Assembly: GCF_001598455.1 (NCBI RefSeq)
Contig: NZ_BCYZ01000052.1
Span: 1 to 32,920 of the forward strand
Direction of reading: 5' to 3'
Origin: Sphingomonas pruni NBRC 15498
GTDB lineage: Bacteria > Pseudomonadota > Alphaproteobacteria > Sphingomonadales > Sphingomonadaceae
Length of the DNA stretch: 32,920 nt
The position numbers were made by a program, and so were the translations under genes. The notes beneath the pieces are model-generated. The model saw only the letters and a list, made by a program, of their open reading frames with translations. It had not been told where the DNA came from and ran no database searches. Below are positions 15,616-24,028 of this stretch, piece by piece; position 1 is the first letter of the stretch, and the number at the start of each line of letters is the position of its first letter.

Positions 15616-15644
15616 CTCCCTCGTCCCGGCTGGGGACGAGGGAG
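15616..15644 (-). terminator. Intrinsic terminator of the hflK-hflC-htrA operon
   Basis: A perfect 12-bp stem (CTCCCTCGTCCC / GGGACGAGGGAG) with a 5-nt loop is followed on the minus strand by TTTTC. It lies 85 bp past the htrA stop and upstream of the MOSC gene. Confidence 0.75.
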
Positions 15645-15728
15645 GTTTAGCGTGGGATTCCCGGGGCTGCCACGCCGAAGCAGCCATTATCTCAAAACCG
15701 CGCTACGGCGCGCTTTCGAATTACCCCG

Positions 15729-17267
15729 TCAGCTCCCCTTGAGCTTGATCGCGACATACTGGCTGCCCTGACGCGCGCGGGTCATATAGAGGAGCAAGGT
15801 CGTCTTGCCCGCCGCCTTCGCCGCCCGGACCTGGGCGTCGAACTCGGCCGGTGTGCGCACCGTGACCCGATTGACCGACGAGATAATGTCGCCGCGCTGC
15901 ATGCCCTTGGCCGCCGCGTCGCTCGACATGTCGACTCCGGTGACGACCACGCCGCTGACCTGGCTCGGATTGACGCCCAAAGTATTTGCGATTTGCGGGG
16001 TGAGCGCGGTCACTTGCACGCCGAGCAGATTCACGCCGGCATGGAGTTCGGGCGCGCCGTTGCCGGGGGCGCCGTCACCATCGTCGTCGCCGTCATTGCC
16101 GCCGGTGATCGATTTGGCGAGTTCCTCTTCGCTGGGGCGATCGCCGACGACGGCGTTCACCGTGATCGGCTTACCGTCACGGATGACGCCGAGCTTGGCG
16201 GTGCCGCCGGGCGGGACGTTCGCGACCAGATAGGGCAGCGTCTGCTCGGGATTAACGTCCTGGCCGTTGACGGAGACGATGACGTCGCCCTGCTTCAGGC
16301 CGGCTTTCTCTCCTGGGCCGCCCGGCTCGACGCGATTGACCAGTTCGCCGCGATCCTTGGGGAGGCCGAGCGTGCCGGCGATATCCTCGTCGACCGGCTG
16401 GCGGCCAATGCCGAGATAGCCGCGCTGTACCTTGCCGCCCTTGATCATTGTGTCGATGATCGGCTTGGCGGAGGCGGCCGGGATCGCGAAGCCGATGCCG
16501 ACCGATCCTTCGGACGGCGAATAGATTTGCGAGTTGATGCCGATCACATTGCCGTTCAGGTCGAACATCGGTCCGCCCGAATTGCCCTTGTTGATCGCGG
16601 CATCGGTCTGGATGAAGCGGTCATAGGCGCCGCCCTGGCCAGTGACGCGATTGAGCGCCGAAACGATGCCCGCGGTCACGGTGCCGCCCAGGCCGAACGG
16701 CTCGCCGATCGCGATAACCCAGTCGCCAACCCGCGCCTTGGTCGAATCCCCGAACTTCACATAAGGCAGGTTGGTCGCATCGACCTTGAGCACCGCGAGG
16801 TCGGATGCGGTGTCGCTACCGATCACTTTCGCCACATATTCCTTGCGATTGAACAAGGTGACGGTGATCGATTCGATCTTGCCCTTGGCCGCGGCGGTTA
16901 TGACGTGCGCATTGGTGACGATATAGCCGTCCGGCGAGATGATGAAGCCCGATCCCAGGCTCTGCCCCTCGCGGGTGATCGGCTGGCCGTCGTCCTGACC
17001 CTGCTGGCCGAGCAGCCCTCCGAACAGGTCGCCGAACGGATTGCCACCCGATGAGACCTGCACCTTCTGCTTGGTCGAGATGTTCACCACTGCCGGCTGA
17101 AGCTTGGCGACCATGTCGGCGAAGCTCATCGGCGCGCCGGCCTTGGGCGCCGAGGCGGAAATGGTGCCCGGCTCGTTCTGCGCGTTCTGCGCATAGGAAG
17201 GCGACAACACGGTCGTAGCGGCGCCCCCGAGCAGCAGGGCGGTAGTAATGGCGTAGGCGTAGCGCAC
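15729..17267 (-). CDS. degP: Do/DegP-type periplasmic serine protease (HtrA)
   Basis: A 512-residue periplasmic protease/chaperone that degrades misfolded envelope proteins. Residues 1-26 are a signal peptide (LLLGGAATTVLSPSYA). The trypsin-like domain holds the catalytic triad His121 (TNAHVITAA), Asp156 (TASDLAVLKVD) and Ser230 (NKGNSGGPMFD). Two PDZ domains follow, near 280-375 and 425-510; the linker between them is Asp/Gly-rich (GGNDGDDDGDGAPGNGAP). The GTG at 17267 is chosen: GAGGA lies about 9 nt upstream and the signal peptide begins directly. It follows hflK-hflC by 137 bp on the same strand, so these envelope quality-control genes may be co-transcribed, though an internal promoter is possible. 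Confidence 0.93.
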   Translation of the reverse strand: MRYAYAITTALLLGGAATTVLSPSYAQNAQNEPGTISASAPKAGAPMSFADMVAKLQPAVVNISTKQKVQVSSGGNPFGDLFGGLLGQQGQDDGQPITREGQSLGSGFIISPDGYIVTNAHVITAAAKGKIESITVTLFNRKEYVAKVIGSDTASDLAVLKVDATNLPYVKFGDSTKARVGDWVIAIGEPFGLGGTVTAGIVSALNRVTGQGGAYDRFIQTDAAINKGNSGGPMFDLNGNVIGINSQIYSPSEGSVGIGFAIPAASAKPIIDTMIKGGKVQRGYLGIGRQPVDEDIAGTLGLPKDRGELVNRVEPGGPGEKAGLKQGDVIVSVNGQDVNPEQTLPYLVANVPPGGTAKLGVIRDGKPITVNAVVGDRPSEEELAKSITGGNDGDDDGDGAPGNGAPELHAGVNLLGVQVTALTPQIANTLGVNPSQVSGVVVTGVDMSSDAAAKGMQRGDIISSVNRVTVRTPAEFDAQVRAAKAAGKTTLLLYMTRARQGSQYVAIKLKGS

Positions 17268-17404
17268 TTGGGTAAATCCTCTTCGTCTCGATATGCCCCA
17301 GTTGGGCTGTTCTTGCCCTCCGGAGCCTGAACGGCGATTGAATATGAACGAACTGCAAGGAACGCGATTGGTCAAACCCGCCACGCCCTTATCGGTTCAG
17401 TGCG

Positions 17405-18280
17405 TCATTTCCCGTTGCCTTCGAACTCCTTCAGATACGAATTGTCGGGCGTCAGGATCAGGTTGGTCGACCCCGACGGCAGCTTGCCGTTGGAGTCGGG
17501 ACCGAACGTGACTCGATAGGACTGCATCGCGCGATAGAAGTTGTAGAAGGCAGGGTCCTTGTTGAACGCTTCGGCGTAGATTTTCGCGGCCTGCGCGTCG
17601 GCCTGTGCGCGGATGATCGCCGCATCGCGCTGACCTTCGGAGCGGATCGTCTGCGCCTGCTGTTCGCGCGTATTCTTCATCCGGTCGAGCGCCGATTGCA
17701 GCGGCGATCCTTCCGGATAATCGGCATGCTTGATGCGCACGTCGATGATCTGGACGCCGTAATTGCGGGCATAGCGCTGCAGCGCGATCTGGATATTGTC
17801 CATCAGCTGACCGCGTTCCGGACTGAGCAGCGCGTCGAAATCGACCTTGCCGAGTTCGGAGCGCAGAGCCGAGGCGAACAATGGCGTCAATTGCGCGCGG
17901 ACGCGATCCTCGGCACCCGAGGTCAGGCCCATCGACTGCACGAGGCGTAGCGGATCGACGATCCGGAAACGCGCGAAGGCGTCGACCTCCAGCCGCTGCT
18001 GATCGGTCGACAGCACCGGTTGATTGTCGAGATCGAGATCGAGCACACGCTTGTCGATCCAGATCAGTCGGTCAACCAGCGGAATCCGCGCGATCAGCCC
18101 CGCGCCGGTCTGTCCCAGCGTCTCGCCGGCCTTCCACCGATTCACCGTGCCGATCGGTTGTTCGAGCCGGACGACGACGACCTGCTTGGTTTCGGGAACG
18201 ATCGCGATCGTGCTGGCGAGCAGGATCACCGCGAGCAGGGCGACGACGCCGAGCGTGATCGGGTTACGCAGCCAGGTCAT
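17405..18280 (-). CDS. hflC: HflC, FtsH modulator (SPFH protein)
   Basis: A 291-residue inner-membrane protein with one N-terminal transmembrane segment (ITLGVVALLAVILLASTIAIV) and a periplasmic SPFH/band-7 domain, then a long helical region (MKNTREQQAQTIRSEGQRDA). With HflK it forms the large cage around the FtsH protease and modulates membrane-protein turnover. The conserved tail region LVLQ-like FYNFYRAMQSYR is present. The ATG shares one base with the hflK stop (TGATG), giving coupled translation and a balanced complex. Confidence 0.95.
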   Translation of the reverse strand: MTWLRNPITLGVVALLAVILLASTIAIVPETKQVVVVRLEQPIGTVNRWKAGETLGQTGAGLIARIPLVDRLIWIDKRVLDLDLDNQPVLSTDQQRLEVDAFARFRIVDPLRLVQSMGLTSGAEDRVRAQLTPLFASALRSELGKVDFDALLSPERGQLMDNIQIALQRYARNYGVQIIDVRIKHADYPEGSPLQSALDRMKNTREQQAQTIRSEGQRDAAIIRAQADAQAAKIYAEAFNKDPAFYNFYRAMQSYRVTFGPDSNGKLPSGSTNLILTPDNSYLKEFEGNGK

Positions 18281-19362
18281 CAGCGTGCCTCCCCTTGCGG
18301 GGCATCAGGCAGTTTCCGGACGCCCCCCGGCACCGGAAGGAAGGGCGCGATGTTGCGCGGCTCGATGATCGTCTTGTCGTTCTTGGACAGGATCGCTTCC
18401 ATCGTCTCGTAATACATGCGGCGGCGCGTGACCTCAGGGGCGAGCTTATATTGCTCGTAAACGCTGTTGAACGCGGCCGCCTGGCCCTGGGCGATCGCCA
18501 CGACCTGTTGCGCATAGCCGCGCGCTTGCGTGACGTTAGATTGACGTTCGTTCTGGGCGGCCGTCACGCTCTTGAACGCATCGCTGACCTGTTGCGGCGC
18601 GGCGGCGTTGTTCAGGGCGACGTTCACGATGCGGATACCGGATTGATAATCGTCCAGGATTTTCTGCATCGAATCGGCGACCTGGGTCTGGATCGACAAT
18701 TTGCCAGCGCCGAGCACTTCGTCGAGCGTCGCATTGGCGATCGCGGCACGCACCGCGGTTTCAGCGATCGCTTTCACCGCGTCGTCTGGTTTGTCGAGTT
18801 CGAACACGTATTTTTGCGGATCGATGATGTTCCACTGCACCGAATAGCTGAGGTCGACCAGGTTGCCGTCGCGCGTCAGCACGAGGTTCTGTCCGCCGCC
18901 GCCGTCGGTGTCGGGAAACGAAAATCCCTGGATTCCGGTGACGTTGATCACCCTGACCGATGCGATCGGCGCCGGCAATGTCAGGTTCCAGCCCGGCCCG
19001 ATCGTGCCCGAATACCGCCCAAAATACGTCACCACACCGCGTTCCTGGGGGCCGATGCCGTGAATGCTGGTCATGCCGATCCAGGCGAGCAGGAACAGGC
19101 CGACGCCGGCGAGCCACAAGGATCGCCCGCTGCCGCTGCCGGGGAAGCGGAAATTCCCGCCGCCACCACCGCCGCCACCGCCACGCGCGCGTTTCAGAAG
19201 ATCTTCGATGCCGCTGCCCGGGCGTGGGCTGCGCGGGCGCGATCCCGGCGCCTGCGCCCAGGGATTACGCGGCCCGGCATCGTTGCCGCCATTGCCGTCG
19301 CCGCTTCCGCCATCGGAATCGCCGCCACCGCCGCCCCAAGGGCTTTTAGGTTTGTCGGACAT
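18280..19362 (-). CDS. hflK: HflK, FtsH modulator (SPFH protein)
   Basis: A 360-residue partner of HflC. The N-terminus is a Gly/Pro/Asp-rich cytoplasmic tail (residues 1-85, with a nine-Gly run), typical of HflK. One transmembrane helix follows (SLWLAGVGLFLLAWIGMTSI), then the SPFH domain (GVVTYFGRYSGTIGPGWN) and a coiled-coil helix. The start at 19362 (MSDKPKSPWGG) fits homologues but has no Shine-Dalgarno. An in-frame ATG at 19404, 8 nt after a TATAAA -10 on the minus strand, would add 14 residues on a leaderless message and cannot be excluded. The gene is divergent from mrp. Confidence 0.93.
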   Translation of the reverse strand: MSDKPKSPWGGGGGDSDGGSGDGNGGNDAGPRNPWAQAPGSRPRSPRPGSGIEDLLKRARGGGGGGGGGNFRFPGSGSGRSLWLAGVGLFLLAWIGMTSIHGIGPQERGVVTYFGRYSGTIGPGWNLTLPAPIASVRVINVTGIQGFSFPDTDGGGGQNLVLTRDGNLVDLSYSVQWNIIDPQKYVFELDKPDDAVKAIAETAVRAAIANATLDEVLGAGKLSIQTQVADSMQKILDDYQSGIRIVNVALNNAAAPQQVSDAFKSVTAAQNERQSNVTQARGYAQQVVAIAQGQAAAFNSVYEQYKLAPEVTRRRMYYETMEAILSKNDKTIIEPRNIAPFLPVPGGVRKLPDAPQGEAR

Positions 19363-19411
19363 GGTTTCGGAAAGGCGGCGCCGCCACGGCAAGGCAATCG
19401 TCATATCGGTC

Positions 19412-19417
19412 TTTATA
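19412..19417 (-). promoter_or_regulatory. Candidate -10 of the hflK promoter
   Basis: Minus-strand TATAAA ends 7 nt before the in-frame ATG at 19404, so transcription could start on that codon. No convincing -35 (TTGACA) is seen 17 bp upstream. GGAAC overlaps just upstream, but no CGTT follows at the spacing needed for a general-stress (EcfG) promoter. Confidence 0.35.
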
Positions 19418-19462
19418 GGTTCCGTTGCGCGGAAAAACAGTGGCAAGCGGCGGTTGCGGCCC

Positions 19463-19468
19463 TATCTG
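19463..19468 (+). promoter_or_regulatory. Candidate -10 of the mrp promoter
   Basis: TATCTG ends 6 nt before the mrp ATG at 19475. GTGGCA lies 17 bp upstream (19440-19445). No Shine-Dalgarno precedes the ATG, which suggests a leaderless transcript like that proposed for queF. Confidence 0.3.
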
Positions 19469-19474
19469 GCCTGC

Positions 19475-20437
19475 ATGAACGAAAAGACGGGGCTGGCGGC
19501 ACGCGTCGCCGAGGTGGCGGGGAACCGCGCGACGGTGAGACTCGACGGTGATCGCGCGAGCGTGATCCTCGACGTTACGGGGTTGGATCCGGAGGCGCGT
19601 GAGGCGTTGGAGGGGAGGGTGCGCGCGACTGCACTCGACGGCCCCGAGGCGCGCGAGGTGCGCGTCGCGATGACCAGTGAGCGCGTCGGCCGCAAGCTGA
19701 TCGCGGTGGCCAGCGGCAAGGGCGGGGTCGGCAAGTCGACCGTTGCCGCCAATCTGGCGATCGCGCTGGCCAGGGCCGGACGCAAGGTCGGGCTGGTCGA
19801 TGCGGACATCTATGGGCCTTCGCAGCCGACGCTGATGGGCGTTGAGGGGACCAAGCCCGAGGCGCGTGACAAGACGATGATCCCGGTGCCGACCGCGTTT
19901 GGCGTGCCGATCCTGTCGATGGGCCAGTTGGTCGCGCCCGGTCAGGCCATTGCGTGGCGCGGCCCGATGGCGGCGAGCGCGCTGGGACAGTTGATCGAGG
20001 GCGATTGGGGCGCCGCCGATACCCTGGTGGTCGATATGCCGCCGGGCACCGGCGACGTACAGCTGACGATGATCCAGAAGTACAAGCCGGCCGGCGTGGT
20101 GATCGTATCGACTCCCCAGGACCTGGCGCTGATCGATGCGCGCCGCGCCGTCGACCTGTTCGACAAGGCGGGCGTCCCGGTGATCGGCGTGATCGAGAAT
20201 ATGGCGGGGTATCGCTGTCCGCATTGCGGTGAACTGTCCGATCCGTTCGGGCAGGGCGGCGCGGAGGCTGCTGCTGCGGAGATGGGCGTTCCATTCCTGG
20301 GGCGCGTGCCGCTGGCAATGGCGATTCGCGCCGCGTCGGATGCGGGCACGCCCCCGGCCGCCGGGAACGGGGCGGAGGGTGTCGCGTTCGGAGAGATAGC
20401 CGGGAAAGTGAAAGACTGGCTTTCCGCCGGTCGTTAG
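19475..20437 (+). CDS. mrp: Mrp/ApbC Fe-S cluster carrier ATPase
   Basis: A 320-residue P-loop ATPase of the Mrp/NBP35/ApbC family, which binds and transfers Fe-S clusters to apoproteins. The deviant Walker A GKGGVGKST lies at 81-89, the VDADIYGPSQP segment at 108-117 and the Walker B-like VVDMPPGTGD at 185-194. The cluster-binding CPHC (Cys248, Cys251) is present. The N-terminal 65 residues form a degenerate MIP18/DUF59-like domain that is shorter than usual. The ATG at 19475 is chosen because the upstream frame is low-complexity antisense to hflK. It is followed after 23 bp by a CoA-binding protein gene, probably the same transcript. Confidence 0.93.
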   Translation: MNEKTGLAARVAEVAGNRATVRLDGDRASVILDVTGLDPEAREALEGRVRATALDGPEAREVRVAMTSERVGRKLIAVASGKGGVGKSTVAANLAIALARAGRKVGLVDADIYGPSQPTLMGVEGTKPEARDKTMIPVPTAFGVPILSMGQLVAPGQAIAWRGPMAASALGQLIEGDWGAADTLVVDMPPGTGDVQLTMIQKYKPAGVVIVSTPQDLALIDARRAVDLFDKAGVPVIGVIENMAGYRCPHCGELSDPFGQGGAEAAAAEMGVPFLGRVPLAMAIRAASDAGTPPAAGNGAEGVAFGEIAGKVKDWLSAGR

Positions 20438-20460
20438 CCGAACGGATTTGGGAGAGGGAC

Positions 20461-20892
20461 ATGCCACTCACCGCCGACCAGGATATTCGCGACCTGCTGA
20501 CCAACGCCCGCACCATCGCGATGGTCGGCGCGTCTGATCGTCCCGACCGCCCCAGCTACGGTGTGATGGCGATGTTGCAGCGGCATGGCTATCGCGTGAT
20601 TCCGGTCAATCCGCAGATTACCGGCCAGCACGTCCATGGCGAATATGTCTTTCACGATCTTGCCCAGATCGGCGTGCCGATCGATATCGTCGACATCTTT
20701 CGCCGGCCCCAGGCGGCTGGCGAAGCGGTAGATGAGGCGATCGCCTCCGGCGCGAAAGCGGTGTGGATGCAGCTCGGCGTCATCAACGAAGACGCTGCGG
20801 CGCGGGCCGAAGCGGCCGGGCTGAAAGTCGTGATGGATCGCTGTCCGGCGATCGAAATTCCGCGGCTCGGCGTGCCGCGCGTCGCAGCCTGA
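20461..20892 (+). CDS. CoA-binding protein (YccU-like)
   Basis: A 143-residue single-domain Rossmann protein of the CoA_binding_2 family. The nucleotide-binding region is IAMVGASDRPDRPSYGVMAML (residues about 19-39), followed by VIPVNPQITGQ, VDIFRRPQ and AVWMQLGVINEDAAARAEAAGL, which match the family. The cellular role is undefined. The start has a good Shine-Dalgarno (GGGAGAGGG). The 23-bp spacing from mrp indicates an operon. Confidence 0.9.
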   Translation: MPLTADQDIRDLLTNARTIAMVGASDRPDRPSYGVMAMLQRHGYRVIPVNPQITGQHVHGEYVFHDLAQIGVPIDIVDIFRRPQAAGEAVDEAIASGAKAVWMQLGVINEDAAARAEAAGLKVVMDRCPAIEIPRLGVPRVAA

Positions 20893-20954
20893 CGCGAAAC
20901 CGCCGCAATCCCGGGTCATTACGGAGCCGCAAATAGCATCGGCGGAGTCGGATC

Positions 20955-21299
20955 ATGCTGTGGTGGCTGGTGATGATGCAGGCGGCTCCGCAGCTCGACA
21001 CGGCGATGGACCGTTATCGCGCCGCGACGCGCGCGACGATCGACTGCCATGATAATCAGCCCGATGACATCGTCGTTTGCGGCCGGCGCGAGGCCGATCG
21101 CTATCGCGCGCCGCTGACGGTGATCGATCCCGACGATCCCCGGCATGAAGGCGTGCCGGCCGAGCGCGAGCGGATGCTCGCCAGGACCAATAATTGCCAG
21201 GAAAAGTCGACCTTCCTGGTCGGCTGCGGCGCGGCCGGAGTGTCGGTGAGCACGCGATCCGGCGTATCTTTGATCGGCGAGCGACCGATCGCCCCGTAA
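20955..21299 (+). CDS. Small exported Cys protein with DIVVCG motif (copy 1)
   Basis: A 114-residue protein with a short hydrophobic N-terminus (MLWWLVMMQAA) and four cysteines. It carries DDIVVCGRREADRYRAP, a motif I associate with small secreted proteins of sphingomonads; no function is known. A GGAG Shine-Dalgarno precedes the ATG by 7 nt. It is the first of three consecutive plus-strand genes of similar character (next at 21414 and 21752). The short N-terminus makes export likely but not certain. Confidence 0.7.
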   Translation: MLWWLVMMQAAPQLDTAMDRYRAATRATIDCHDNQPDDIVVCGRREADRYRAPLTVIDPDDPRHEGVPAERERMLARTNNCQEKSTFLVGCGAAGVSVSTRSGVSLIGERPIAP

Positions 21300-21413
21300 A
21301 CGCGTCGAATTGCGACGGGAAATCGGTCGGGTCGCGCGCATCCTCTGGCGTTTCGGAACGTCTTGTGGCCTCATGTGTTGGCGTTTGAAGTGCTCGAGAC
21401 AGGGGTCGGTCCG

Positions 21414-21710
21414 ATGCTCACGCCGTTATTGTTTGTCATGTTGGGCGCCGCCGCGCACAACCCACCGTTGAAGCTGAATTTCACGCTTAAGCCGCAGGCG
21501 CCGTCGCGATGCTCGGGCATATGTGCCGAGCGGTATCGCTTGCCGGCGTCGAGCGAGGATACGCAATCGCTCAAGGACCGCGCGCTCGCCTATGACGGCC
21601 GCAAATGCGACGTGATCGGCGCGATGCGCTGCCTCAGCAAGCGTCGTACCTTGCTGCGCTCGAATCAGGATCCGGTTGACACTTTGCGCGCCAGTTTCAT
21701 GCCGCATTGA
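21414..21710 (+). CDS. Small exported Cys protein (copy 2)
   Basis: A 98-residue protein. The N-terminus MLTPLLFVMLGAAAH looks like a signal peptide. The mature part has four cysteines (RCSGIC, KC, RC) and CAERYRLP, which parallels the ADRYRAP part of the motif in the gene at 20955. The ATG at 21414 is preferred to the upstream in-frame start because it begins the signal sequence and has AGGGG upstream. No function known. It sits between two proteins with the DIVVCG motif. Confidence 0.65.
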   Translation: MLTPLLFVMLGAAAHNPPLKLNFTLKPQAPSRCSGICAERYRLPASSEDTQSLKDRALAYDGRKCDVIGAMRCLSKRRTLLRSNQDPVDTLRASFMPH

Positions 21711-21751
21711 CGCCGCGTTCGAGCGGTACATCGCTCGCGGGAGGGGTCGCT

Positions 21752-22207
21752 ATGCCCGGATTGCTGTTGTCTTTGGCCTTGCAAGCCGCGGTGGCACCCG
21801 CCGCAGCGTCCCCTCAGGCGCCCGCTGTCGATACGCCTGAGCGATTCTCGATCCTGGTTCCCATCAGCAACGAACCCTGTGTTCGCCATGTCGATGGCAA
21901 GGACATCGTCGTGTGCGGTAATCCACTGCCCTCGCAAACATTGCCTTATCCAGATGAAATACCGCCCGACGGGCCGATACCGTCCAATCCTTATAGGAGC
22001 GGCACCGGCGCACTCGCCGCGGCGGGTACGCCCTGTCCGATCAGCCGGAGCTGCGTCGTCGGGTTCGGCCCGCCCCTCGTGCCGATGATCAAGGGTGCGG
22101 CAGATCTCGCCAAAAAGGCATTTGCGAAAAAGCCTGACAAGACCGGCCGCGTCGCGATACCGCTCGACGATACGCCACCATCGACCAAGGGCAAGTTACT
22201 GCCCTGA
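21752..22207 (+). CDS. Small exported protein with DIVVCG motif (copy 3)
   Basis: A 151-residue protein with a signal peptide (MPGLLLSLALQAAVAPAAA). KDIVVCGNPLPSQTLPYP, near residue 50, repeats the DIVVCG core of the protein at 20955. Four cysteines are present, including CPISRSC. The C-terminus is Pro/Lys-rich. The GGGAGGGG just upstream is a strong Shine-Dalgarno for the ATG at 21752. The stop is 23 bp from the convergent hom stop. Function unknown. Confidence 0.7.
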   Translation: MPGLLLSLALQAAVAPAAASPQAPAVDTPERFSILVPISNEPCVRHVDGKDIVVCGNPLPSQTLPYPDEIPPDGPIPSNPYRSGTGALAAAGTPCPISRSCVVGFGPPLVPMIKGAADLAKKAFAKKPDKTGRVAIPLDDTPPSTKGKLLP

Positions 22208-22230
22208 GGGAGACGAATATCGGAACGCGA

Positions 22231-23526
22231 TCAGCTGAGGATGTGCATCCAAAGCGGCTCGCCGGCCAGGCTTTGCGACCCCCGCAGCTTTTCGAGCGCT
22301 TGAGCCACTGCGCGTTCAGGGCCTTCGTGCGTGACGATCGCGACGAGCACGCTGCCATCCGCGCTCGCGCCACGTTGCATCAGGCTTTCGATCGAGACGC
22401 CGGCATCGCGCATCGCGGCGGCGATCTCCGCCAGCACGCCGACCCGATCGGCGACCATGAAGCGCAGATAGGCGCGGCCCCGGCGTTCGCCGCTATCGGC
22501 CGGCGGCAGAACGGTCAGCTGGGCGGCAGGCATCGCGTAAGGCGGTCCGAATTCGTCGCGAGCAATGTCGATCAGGTCCGCCACGACGGCCGATGCCGTC
22601 GGCCCGTCGCCCGCGCCCGCGCCCTGGAACAGCAGTCGCCCCACGAAATTGCCCTCCGCGACGACGGCGTTGAGCGCGCCCGACACGTGCGCGAGCGGAT
22701 GGCTGAGCGGAATGAGGTGCGGATGGACGCGCTGGAACAGTCCTTTCGGCCCGGCTTCGGCGATGCCGACTAGGCGGATGCGGTAGCCCAGGGTCGCGGC
22801 CTCGGCGATATCGGCGGCCAGAACGTGACGGATCCCGCTGGTCGCGACGTCGTCGAACGCGGGGCGCGTGCCGAAGGCCAGGCTGGCGAGGATCGACAGC
22901 TTGTGCGACGCGTCGACGCCGTCGATGTCAAAACTGGGATCGGCCTCTGCGAAACCCAAGGCCTGCGCTTCGGCCAGGACGTCGGCGAAATCGCGCCCTT
23001 CGGCTTCCATCTTGGTCAGGATGAAATTGCAGGTGCCGTTGAGGATGCCGTAGACCCGGCTGATCTCATTGGCCGCAGCGCCTTCGCGCAGGCCCTTGAT
23101 GACCGGGACACCGCCGGCGACCGCCGCCTCGAACTTGAGTGCTGCATTGGCCGTCTCAGCCGCTTCGGCGAGTTCGAGCCCGTGATGCGCCATCATCGCC
23201 TTGTTGGCGGTGACCAATCCCTTGCCGCCGGCCAGCGTGGCGCGCGCCAGCGTCAGCGCCGGGCCGTCCGATCCGCCGATCAGCTCGACCACCACATCGG
23301 CGTCCTCGCGATGCGCCAGCGCCGCGGTATCGTCGACCCAGTCGAACCGTTCGATGTCGACGCCGCGGTCCTTGGCGCGATCGCGGGCGGACACCGCGAC
23401 GATCTCGATCGGCCGGCCTGCGCGCCGGGCGATGAGCTCGCCATTGACGTCGAGAAGTTTGATCACGCCGGCACCGACCGTGCCGAGGCCTGCAAGCGCT
23501 ACGCGCAGCGGATAAGTAGAAGTCAT
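22231..23526 (-). CDS. hom: Homoserine dehydrogenase
   Basis: A 431-residue enzyme that reduces aspartate semialdehyde to homoserine, the branch to threonine and methionine. The N-terminal Rossmann fold has GLGTVGAGV (residues 11-19). The catalytic domain shows GTCNFILTKMEAEGRDFADVLAEAQ and ADPSFDIDGVDASHKL, both hallmark motifs. The C-terminal about 85 residues form an ACT domain (FMVADRVGVLAEIAAAMRDAG) for feedback control, expected to sense threonine. It stands alone on the minus strand; metC, a consumer of its product further along the methionine branch, is elsewhere in the window. Confidence 0.96.
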   Translation of the reverse strand: MTSTYPLRVALAGLGTVGAGVIKLLDVNGELIARRAGRPIEIVAVSARDRAKDRGVDIERFDWVDDTAALAHREDADVVVELIGGSDGPALTLARATLAGGKGLVTANKAMMAHHGLELAEAAETANAALKFEAAVAGGVPVIKGLREGAAANEISRVYGILNGTCNFILTKMEAEGRDFADVLAEAQALGFAEADPSFDIDGVDASHKLSILASLAFGTRPAFDDVATSGIRHVLAADIAEAATLGYRIRLVGIAEAGPKGLFQRVHPHLIPLSHPLAHVSGALNAVVAEGNFVGRLLFQGAGAGDGPTASAVVADLIDIARDEFGPPYAMPAAQLTVLPPADSGERRGRAYLRFMVADRVGVLAEIAAAMRDAGVSIESLMQRGASADGSVLVAIVTHEGPERAVAQALEKLRGSQSLAGEPLWMHILS

Positions 23527-23607
23527 CGCTGTCCCGCGTAGAGGAACTTCACCGATCGCCGCAAGCGTTCCCGGCCCAGCGGATCGGTCGAAAACGTTAC
23601 GAACGGC

Positions 23608-23988
23608 CTAGATGCGCGTTCCGGTAATGCCCAGTGCGTTGGCCAAGGCGGCGCGGCGGAGCACTACGCTGGACGGACCGGGCACGCGCGATCCGGCCAG
23701 GCAGCCGGCGAATACCGGGTCCAGCCGTCGCGCTGCGGCGAGCGACAGGTCGGAACCAAGCGGGGCACGGACGAAAGTCAGTGCGGTGTTCCGGTCGCGC
23801 TGGACCACGCACCGTCCCACCGTCGACCACAAACGCAGCAGGCCGGACGGGTTCGGTGCCGTCCGCTCGACGCGCGTCACGTCGTCGCGCTCGCCGGCGA
23901 ACAGGTCCGCCCCAGGGCGAGCCGCCGCGATCGAGGCGAGCAACAGTCCGCTCGTCAGGATGCAGCTCGTGAGAACAGCGCGGCGCAT
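23608..23988 (-). CDS. Small secreted protein of unknown function
   Basis: A 126-residue protein with a clear signal peptide (MRRAVLTSCILTSGLLLASIAAA). The mature part has two cysteines (RCVVQRD and AGCL) about 35 residues apart that could form a disulfide. I do not recognise the family; similar short proteins with a C-x-x-x-R-D pattern are frequent in sphingomonads. A GGGAGGG Shine-Dalgarno precedes the ATG. It lies 81 bp upstream of hom on the same strand. Confidence 0.65.
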   Translation of the reverse strand: MRRAVLTSCILTSGLLLASIAAARPGADLFAGERDDVTRVERTAPNPSGLLRLWSTVGRCVVQRDRNTALTFVRAPLGSDLSLAAARRLDPVFAGCLAGSRVPGPSSVVLRRAALANALGITGTRI

Positions 23989-24028
23989 ATTTCCCTCCCG
24001 TTACGCGCAGGCTTCTAGCACGAAACGA

